From: Pseudomonadota bacterium
Lineage (GTDB): Bacteria; Pseudomonadota; Gammaproteobacteria; Acidiferrobacterales; UBA6901
Direction of reading: 5' to 3'
Assembly (NCBI GenBank): GCA_021785795.1
Contig: JAJYEK010000001.1
Location: 1 to 64,000, forward strand
Length of the DNA: 64,000 nt
Shown: positions 58,909 to 64,000 of the stretch, piece by piece
Layout: each line of letters starts with the position of its first letter
Position numbering within the stretch: the first letter of the stretch is position 1
Translations under genes and position numbers: made by a program
The notes under the pieces: generated by a model
What the model was told of the DNA's origin: nothing
Database searches by the model: none
Seen by the model: the letters and a program-made list of their open reading frames with translations, nothing else

Positions 58909-59925
58909 CTAGCCCTCGTCCGCCGCGGCGGCCGCCACCAGCGCGACATCCGCGAGCCTGACGGAACCGGCGTCGAATTTCCGGGCAGCGGCAGCCATGC
59001 GTGTGAGCGCTGCGGCGAGGGGCATTGGCGGAGCGGGAGTGTCCTTTTTGACCTGGATGAATCGCAGCGGATTGATGCGCGCCACAATATAGTTGCGAAG
59101 ATAGGGTGACTTGAACCCACGGGCCTGCAGACCGGCAATAATCCGCCGCACTTCGGCATCGATGGCCTCGATTCGCGCTGCAAACCCCTGCCGCTCGCGG
59201 ATGCTGGCCGGCAACCGACGCTCGCTGAAGCGCTCGGCCTTGCGCAGAAACGGGCCATAAACGCCACCTGCAAACCGGCCGTTATTCTCGTAGACAAGCC
59301 CCAGGGTCAGCAATTCCGGGGACTCGAACTCGGCGGCAAAATCCGACTCCCGGGCCATCGGCTTGCGACTGGCGAGGTTTCGCGCCATGCGGATCACTTC
59401 GAGACTGCGGTCCTTGAGATTGTGTGGCTTTTCAGTGTTCAGCGCCAGAACACGAAACGCCAATTCCTCGTCCGGAGAGACGATGGCCGTGATCTGGCGC
59501 AGCCCGAGCACCTTGGCAGCCGCCAGCCGGTGCCGGCCATTAGGCGTCCACAGCTTTCGATCCGGACTGCACACGACGATGAGCGGATCGAGAAATGCAC
59601 CGGTCTCCTCGATCTTGCGCGCCAGACGCTTGGTGTGCGCGGGCGACAGATCTCTCTGGAATGGCGTTGGCTGCACGGCGGAGATCGGCAATGCCGCGAA
59701 CAGCAGCCCCTTGCCGCGCAGCGGCTCGTGATAGGCGCCAATGGCAACACCGCCGGCAGAACGCACCTGGTCCACCAGAGCAAGCATCTCGGGAGTATCC
59801 AGCCCGAGCGCCATTTCCGCAGCTCCAGGTCCGCGCCTGGTCTTGCGCGGCGCCAGCCGGACACGTGCTGCGGCACGCCGGACCGGTTTCAGTCTGCGCT
59901 TTTTGTTCACCGTGGTAAGCGCCAT
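58909..59925 (-). CDS. ParB/Srx-like nuclease-domain protein (chromosomal orphan)
   Basis: About 338 residues. Residues 80-190 hold the ParB N-terminal pattern: LPISAVQPTPFQRDLSPAHT, then KIEETGAFLDPLIV, then TPNGRHRLAAAKVLG, the GRHR box standing where ParB has GERR. The first 40 residues are very basic and the C-terminal region is helical. No parA gene or parS-like repeat is adjacent. ParB-fold proteins can be CTPases, nucleases or phosphatases; the biological role here is unclear. The ATG at 59925 was chosen over 59979. Confidence 0.8.
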   Translation of the reverse strand: MALTTVNKKRRLKPVRRAAARVRLAPRKTRRGPGAAEMALGLDTPEMLALVDQVRSAGGVAIGAYHEPLRGKGLLFAALPISAVQPTPFQRDLSPAHTKRLARKIEETGAFLDPLIVVCSPDRKLWTPNGRHRLAAAKVLGLRQITAIVSPDEELAFRVLALNTEKPHNLKDRSLEVIRMARNLASRKPMARESDFAAEFESPELLTLGLVYENNGRFAGGVYGPFLRKAERFSERRLPASIRERQGFAARIEAIDAEVRRIIAGLQARGFKSPYLRNYIVARINPLRFIQVKKDTPAPPMPLAAALTRMAAAARKFDAGSVRLADVALVAAAAADEG

Positions 59926-60044
59926 TCGTGCCAGTGCAGTAAATACCCGCGAACCCGGTAGGGTGAGATCCCACGGCAAAACCAGCGGCGCGACCTGGCC
60001 CCGCCGATCCCGCAGTCAGAGGCAGCTGCCGTCCGGTGTACTCC

Positions 60045-60755
60045 TCACCGGTCCGATTCCGCCAGCGCATCGCCGGCGACACCCTCCCGATTCGCCCGGT
60101 TGCCGTGCCGAATACGGAAAACGTGCTCAACTAGCTGTTTCAGTCCGCGCCTCTGAAACCTGGCGTTCTCGGCCAGGACGTCGCGGGTGCGCAGCTGATC
60201 GATGCGGTATTCTGAACCGAACAGGGCCCGCACTTCTTGTTCCGAAACCGCAAACGGAGGGCCGGACATCGCGTCCTGCGGGTAATTCATGGTGATCAGC
60301 AGGGTCTGGACCGACGGCGGCAGTATCGAAACAAGCTTCTTGACGTAGCGCTGCCGCATCTCGGGAGGGAAAGCACCCAGTGCCGCCCGGTCATATACCG
60401 CGACGACATCTTCCAGATCGCCAGCTGTCAAATCAAACAGGTCGCCGCGCAGCAGGGTCACACGGTCTGCCTCCCACCGCTCAAAGGGCGGATGAGCGTC
60501 CACCTTCGCCTGCAGTCCGTTCTCGGCATAAAAGTCACGCACCGCGATGGAGCTCAGCTCGACTCCAAGGATCCGGTATCCCTGTGCCCGCAGCCAGATC
60601 ATGTCGCGCGTGCGTCCGCAAAGCGGCACTAATACCAGGCCGCCGGACGGCACGCGTAGCCGCTCCCAATAGTCCTGCAGGTGTGCATTGACATCGGTTT
60701 GGTGGAAGCCGATTTCGTTGTTCTGCCACCGCTCCAGCCAGAACTGTGTTTCCAT
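60045..60755 (-). CDS. tpm: Thiopurine S-methyltransferase (TPMT family)
   Basis: 236 residues. The N-terminus METQFWLERWQNNEIGFHQT is a family signature; VPLCGRTRDMIWLRAQGYRI contains the SAM-binding loop and GVELSSIAVRDFYAENGL the next strand. It transfers a methyl group to thiols. Bacterial TPMTs are also known to methylate selenite and tellurite to volatile forms, which is of interest beside the sen locus in this window. It is not physically near sen genes (about 43 kb away). Confidence 0.93.
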   Translation of the reverse strand: METQFWLERWQNNEIGFHQTDVNAHLQDYWERLRVPSGGLVLVPLCGRTRDMIWLRAQGYRILGVELSSIAVRDFYAENGLQAKVDAHPPFERWEADRVTLLRGDLFDLTAGDLEDVVAVYDRAALGAFPPEMRQRYVKKLVSILPPSVQTLLITMNYPQDAMSGPPFAVSEQEVRALFGSEYRIDQLRTRDVLAENARFQRRGLKQLVEHVFRIRHGNRANREGVAGDALAESDR

Positions 60756-61033
60756 GTGCTAATCTCAATCGGCGCCGCAGGCGCCCGAGAATGGCGTCGA
60801 GCAGGTGCGGCACGATTATTGTTCGGACTCCGCGGGCATCGACCCAACGGCAGGGCTTGGGCCTTGCACCCAAGATATCCCACGCTGCTGCGACAATCAA
60901 TGGGAACGAAAACAGCGCTTTCCGGTGACATTCGCCACCACCGAAAAGGCGTTGCGAAAAGCCCCGGACCGGAATCATGGGTCCGACGAATCCGAGGCTT
61001 GCTGCGAACGGCCGATCTGGCCGCTGGTACCGG
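60756..61033. other. Intergenic region left of the tandem repeat
   Basis: About 280 bases between tpm and the repeat array with no supported gene. Open frames run through this stretch into the repeat, but the translation is low-complexity. Confidence 0.4.
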
Positions 61034-61147
61034 GTCATCCGGGGTCAACCGGGTCATCCGGGGTCAACCGGGTCATCCGGGGTCAACCGGGTCATCCGGG
61101 GTCAACCGGGTCATCCGGGGTCAACCGGGTCATCCGGGGTCAACCGG
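61034..61147. repeat. Tandem array of six identical 19-bp units
   Basis: Six head-to-tail copies of GTCATCCGGGGTCAACCGG, 114 bases, followed by a diverged seventh start (GTGATCGGG). The period is not a multiple of three, so it is unlikely to be coding. There are no spacers, so it is not CRISPR. No repeat-binding protein can be named. Confidence 0.95.
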
Positions 61148-61230
61148 GTGATCGGGCTCCGCGGGATGATTGGCGCGCGCCGTTCCCGGCTCCGGCCGCA
61201 GGCCGCCGGGAGATAATGCCGACCTAGCCG

Positions 61231-61443
61231 CTACCCGTAGCCCACCCACACGGCCACCAGATAGATCAGCGCCGCCAGCACGAGGGTTCCGCCCCAGAAG
61301 ACCACCCACCTTTGCCGCCCCCGTCGTCCAAGACCGACCAGAATCGCGCCAATCAGCAGCGACAGCAGCACGGTGAACAGCATCATATGACCGGAACCCG
61401 CGGCGTCAACGCCGGGGTGCGGTCCGTTGATCCGATAACGCAT
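61231..61443 (-). CDS. Small two-helix membrane protein
   Basis: 70 residues. Two transmembrane helices are seen, LFTVLLSLLIGAILVGLG and VVFWGGTLVLAALIYLVAVW, separated by an RRGRQR loop that should face the cytoplasm. AAAGGG lies five bases before the ATG, so the full-length start was kept; an inner MM pair is possible. Function unknown. It is divergent from the HPF-type gene. Confidence 0.6.
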   Translation of the reverse strand: MRYRINGPHPGVDAAGSGHMMLFTVLLSLLIGAILVGLGRRGRQRWVVFWGGTLVLAALIYLVAVWVGYG

Positions 61444-61652
61444 GAGAGCCCTTTTTGGTTATTGCCCACTGTTCCGCGCAGACAGCGGGTACGGTCCTGA
61501 GCGCAACGCCACGCCGGCCGCTGACGCCGGCGACGCTGGAAGGCGCCCTCAAAATGCCTCTCTCGTCATGGCCGCAACGGTCACGATACCGCCACGCCGC
61601 CCGCCCCGACTGCAATCAGCCGTCCCCACGGGGCACGGACACCATGCCAAGC
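61444..61652. other. Left part of the intergenic region before the HPF-cold-shock gene
   Basis: About 210 bases upstream of the FNR-like promoter with no supported gene. It should hold the promoter of the small membrane protein gene. Confidence 0.4.
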
Positions 61653-61694
61653 CTGACCTGGATCAAATCACAAAATGGGGGATTTGTGTATAAG
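61653..61694 (+). promoter_or_regulatory. FNR/Anr-like site with a -10 box, class II promoter geometry
   Basis: CTGAC-CTGG-ATCAA (61653-61666) matches TTGAT-N4-ATCAA at eight of ten positions. TATAAG (61689-61694) is a good -10 hexamer. With a start near 61701, the site centre falls at about -41.5, the spacing of class II FNR-activated promoters. Just downstream of the site an inverted repeat CACAAA-N8-TTTGTG (61669-61688) overlaps the spacer. It should drive the HPF-cold-shock gene with a leader of about 220 bases. No supported gene lies in that leader. Confidence 0.5.
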
Positions 61695-61920
61695 ATGATG
61701 TAAAGCGGATTGACAGGCAGGGAACGCCAGCGCGGCAGAGGCAGCCGAACCAGGCCTGGAGACTTCTGCACAGGATGGCACCAGCGGCGCTATTGCGTGG
61801 CATCGAGACCTCCCCTCAGGAAAGGACGCCCGTGCCAATCCGCGAAAACGGGCGCCAGGGAACCGCGCCGCCAAGGGGCGATTGCGGATCCGGCGCGCCA
61901 GCTCAAAAGGGAATCCGACC

Positions 61921-62484
61921 ATGACCGTTCCTCTGCAAATTACCGTACGTGACATGCCCCATTCGGAGGCGATAGACCAGGCAATCCGAAATAAGGCTGA
62001 CAAGCTCAACCGGTTTTTCGATCGGATCACCAGCTGCCGTGTCTTGGTCGAGACCGCCCACCGGCACCAGCATCAGGGCAGACGCTATCAGGTTCGCATC
62101 GACATCACGGTGCCTGGAGGCGAAATAGCCATAACGCGGGATCCTTCTGGAAACAACTCGCACGAGGATGTCTATGTCGCCATTCGCGATGCGTTTGATT
62201 CCGCCCGGCGCCAACTCCAGGAATTCGTTCGACGCGAACGGGGGGAAGTTAAAGTACACGACACCGCGCGGCATGCGCATGTGTTCCAGCTGTTTCCGGC
62301 CCAGGGCTACGGATTTCTGCGCACTGCCGACAATCGCGACATCTACTTCCATGAGAACTCCCTGCGCGACCTGGATTTCGCGCACCTGGATGTTGGCACC
62401 GAGGTCGTGTATGCGGAAGAAGAGGGTCTCGAAGGTCCGCAGGCCACGTGGGTGGCAAGCGGTAAGCACGGCGTCCCGGACTGA
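61921..62484 (+). CDS. HPF/RaiA ribosome hibernation factor fused to a cold-shock domain
   Basis: 187 residues. Residues 1-105 are HPF/RaiA-like (LQITVRDMPHSEAIDQAIRN, ADKLNRFFDRITSCRVLVET, EDVYVAIRDAFDSARRQLQ). Residues 120-187 are a cold-shock domain: AQGYGFLRTADNRDIYFHEN holds the RNP1 (GYGFL) and RNP2 (IYFHE) motifs. The first half binds ribosomes and silences them in stress; the second binds RNA. The combination occurs in a number of proteobacteria. AAGGGA eight bases before the ATG fixes the start. Expression may be FNR-dependent through the promoter upstream. Confidence 0.9.
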   Translation: MTVPLQITVRDMPHSEAIDQAIRNKADKLNRFFDRITSCRVLVETAHRHQHQGRRYQVRIDITVPGGEIAITRDPSGNNSHEDVYVAIRDAFDSARRQLQEFVRRERGEVKVHDTARHAHVFQLFPAQGYGFLRTADNRDIYFHENSLRDLDFAHLDVGTEVVYAEEEGLEGPQATWVASGKHGVPD

Positions 62485-62506
62485 CGTCCGCCTGTCTAGA
62501 CTGCAG

Positions 62507-62962
62507 CTAGTGATGGCCCCGGACCAGCAGCACCGGGACTGGTGACAGACGCATCACGCCCTCGGCAACGCTTCCGAGCAGCAGATGGTCGAGCCCGCGG
62601 CGCCCATGCGTGCCGATCACGATGATGTCGGCGGGCCAGTCGCTCGCTTGCTCAGCAATCGCCTTGGCTACCCGCTGACCCGGTCTTTCGATCTCGAGCA
62701 GCAGGACCTCGGCATCAACCCCTCCGTCCCGGGCCTTCCGTTGCGCGTTCTCCAGGATACTGCGCGCGAAACTGCGCGCCGCTTCCCGGATCTGGTTGAG
62801 GTCGATGGGAGCAAACTCGGAATCCCAGATTCCCGTAGCGGAATCCACAACATGGACAATTCGTAACCCTGTCGATTCGCTGCGGGCAAGCCTGATGGCC
62901 TCCTGCAAGGCCGCGTCTGCGGTTTCGCTGCCATCCACCGGAACAAGGATATTCTTGTACAC
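62507..62962 (-). CDS. Universal stress protein (UspA family)
   Basis: 151 residues from a GTG with GGAGGTACAGC directly upstream. The Usp fold is clear: YKNILVPVDGSETADAALQE at the N-terminus and VIGTHGRRGLDHLLLGSVAE with the ATP-binding G-x2-G-x9-G-S pattern at the end. Usp proteins with this motif bind ATP and help survival in stasis or low oxygen. It is convergent with the HPF-type gene (22 bases apart); both are stress proteins. Confidence 0.93.
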   Translation of the reverse strand: MYKNILVPVDGSETADAALQEAIRLARSESTGLRIVHVVDSATGIWDSEFAPIDLNQIREAARSFARSILENAQRKARDGGVDAEVLLLEIERPGQRVAKAIAEQASDWPADIIVIGTHGRRGLDHLLLGSVAEGVMRLSPVPVLLVRGHH

Positions 62963-63349
62963 GCTGTACCTCCATAGGCAGCGCCCTGGCCCGTATCCGC
63001 CATGACTTTCGTTACATTCGTCATGTCGCAGACGCCAGGCGCGCGGCATCAGTTCTTCGTGCAGGCGCGGTCGTGCTCCCGGCAATTCCGCCACCCGCCC
63101 CAATCAGCAAGCCATGCGCCACCACCGCAGCGTCGCGACACGTCCGCTTGGAGTCGCAGCTGCCGGCCTGGAAGCACCGACATTGTATACTGGCTGCACC
63201 GGGGACGCATGCAATCCCGCCCGGCATCGTGTGTGCGCGCTGCTGGCCCTCACGGTTACCTGCACCCCGAACAGGATCGATCCGGCGGATGCGCCGAGCG
63301 ATGGCGCACGCGGCGGTCGGATGGTCGCCGCTGCCCGTGGAACCGGAAT
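62963..63349. other. Intergenic region upstream of usp with an inverted repeat
   Basis: About 390 bases with no supported gene. CATGAC-N13-GTCATG (63001-63025) is an inverted repeat 39 bases upstream of the usp start and could be an operator. Confidence 0.4.
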
Positions 63350-64000
63350 TCAGCACGTAAACACGATCAGCGGAACGAACATCTCCTCCGCGCTCAGGCC
63401 GCCGTGGACTCCGATCTCCAGGTGCCGGTATTCGCCGGCAACCCAGTCGTTGACGGCAAAATTCCCGTTCATGATCAGCGCGTAATGACCGATCCGCTCG
63501 CTCAGCCGCGGATGCGGCGTGCCCAGTCCAAAATAGCCCCTGGCCACCAATTCGGCGCTGCGCACCAGGGTTACCTCGCGGTCGAGCCGGGTGGTCACAT
63601 AGTCCTCGAACTGCCCACATTTGTCCGGGTGCACGTAACAGAATGCTGCGCGCCGCTCGCCGCATAAAGGCATGACCAGGGAATCGGACAGGACCGGATG
63701 AGCCTGCAGGTTCACCACGCTGTCCGGGGTGGTGTCGATGAATCCGTGATCAGCGGTCACAATCACGACGGCGTCGCGCCCGCGCATGGCATCGATGAAA
63801 TAGTCAAAGGCCGCATCCAGTTCCTCCAGATGCGTCGTCACTGGAAGGCTTGAAACCCCATGTTCGTGGGCCAGCCGATCAAGCTCCGGCCAATAGGCAT
63901 ACGTAAAACTCGGTGTAGCCCCGTCATCGAGACATTTTCCGATCGCATCGAAAAACTGTGGAAGCGTGGCGTAACCGCGGCGTGTCGCGCCGCGGGTGTG
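63350..64000 (-). CDS. Alkaline-phosphatase-superfamily enzyme (nucleotide pyrophosphatase/phosphodiesterase type), 5' end cut
   Basis: The frame is open through the right edge, giving about 216 C-terminal residues. TYAYWPELDRLAHEHGVSS followed by FIDAMRGRDAVVIVTADHGF is the superfamily pattern, with the metal-binding Asp-His in TADHGF. Further conserved histidine is in VHGGLSAEEMFVPLIVF near the end (H-G-G-x-x-x-E-E). The nucleophile Thr/Ser region lies beyond the window. Substrate may be nucleotides, phosphonates or phospholipids. An internal GTG at 63841 should not be used as the start. Confidence 0.85.
   Translation of the reverse strand, partial: HTRGATRRGYATLPQFFDAIGKCLDDGATPSFTYAYWPELDRLAHEHGVSSLPVTTHLEELDAAFDYFIDAMRGRDAVVIVTADHGFIDTTPDSVVNLQAHPVLSDSLVMPLCGERRAAFCYVHPDKCGQFEDYVTTRLDREVTLVRSAELVARGYFGLGTPHPRLSERIGHYALIMNGNFAVNDWVAGEYRHLEIGVHGGLSAEEMFVPLIVFTC

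Noticed and set aside
61034..61147. CRISPR array
   Set aside because: The 19-bp units are directly adjacent with no spacers, and no cas gene is in the window.

Overview
The window is chromosomal DNA from a high-GC proteobacterium. The gene families point to a gammaproteobacterium: the prkA-yeaH-spoVR trio, a PepN-type aminopeptidase, YihY, a YbhP/ClsB-like pair, a Cys-type SelD, TPMT and an HPF-cold-shock fusion. I saw no rRNA, tRNA, prophage or CRISPR array. The only mobile DNA is one decayed IS200/IS605 element near 6.3-6.8 kb. Species cannot be assigned from the sequence alone.

Layout: 0-4 kb, prkA (cut by the left edge), yeaH and spoVR in one operon. 4.4-8.5 kb, a YihY-type membrane protein, the IS605 remnant and small hypotheticals. 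8.5-12.2 kb, pepN and an FKBP lipoprotein. 12.3-18 kb, the most interesting block: a flavoprotein-SelD fusion, a SenB-type selenosugar synthase, a SenA-type selenoneine synthase and a metallo-beta-lactamase-fold hydrolase. 18-23.1 kb, a YbhP/ClsB-like pair, an APH-like kinase, a PRPP-synthetase-family protein, a YbaK deacylase and a PilZ protein. 23.4-30.8 kb, a 1278-residue FAD/Fe-S oxidoreductase, an orphan ParS/MbcA-type antitoxin and PEP carboxylase. 32.3-35.2 kb, hsp20-lon. 35.2-46 kb, transporters, msrA, a PBP5-like carboxypeptidase, a MESH1-like HD hydrolase, an exonuclease, a LOG-family protein, alanine dehydrogenase and nadA, followed by a broken Nudix-type gene. 47-51 kb, a PBP7-like peptidase, then a run of small minus-strand genes (AF1514 family, thioredoxin, DUF3775, Rho-N-like) and a dienelactone hydrolase. 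51.5-57.1 kb, a double-length UvrA. 57.5-64 kb, pirin, a ParB-domain protein, thiopurine methyltransferase, a 19-bp tandem repeat, an HPF-cold-shock fusion with an FNR-like promoter, a universal stress protein and an alkaline-phosphatase-superfamily enzyme cut by the right edge.

Working together: SelD makes selenophosphate, SenB attaches selenium to a sugar, and SenA joins the selenosugar to hercynine. The 12.3-16.8 kb block is therefore best read as a selenoneine (sen) locus in which SelD supplies the SenC function. The hercynine-forming methyltransferase EgtD is not in the window. Several other genes suggest redox and starvation stress: MsrA, thioredoxin, Lon/Hsp20, the MESH1-like hydrolase, HPF-CSD and Usp. 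Starts given here were often moved inward from the longest open frame, using ribosome binding sites and family lengths.
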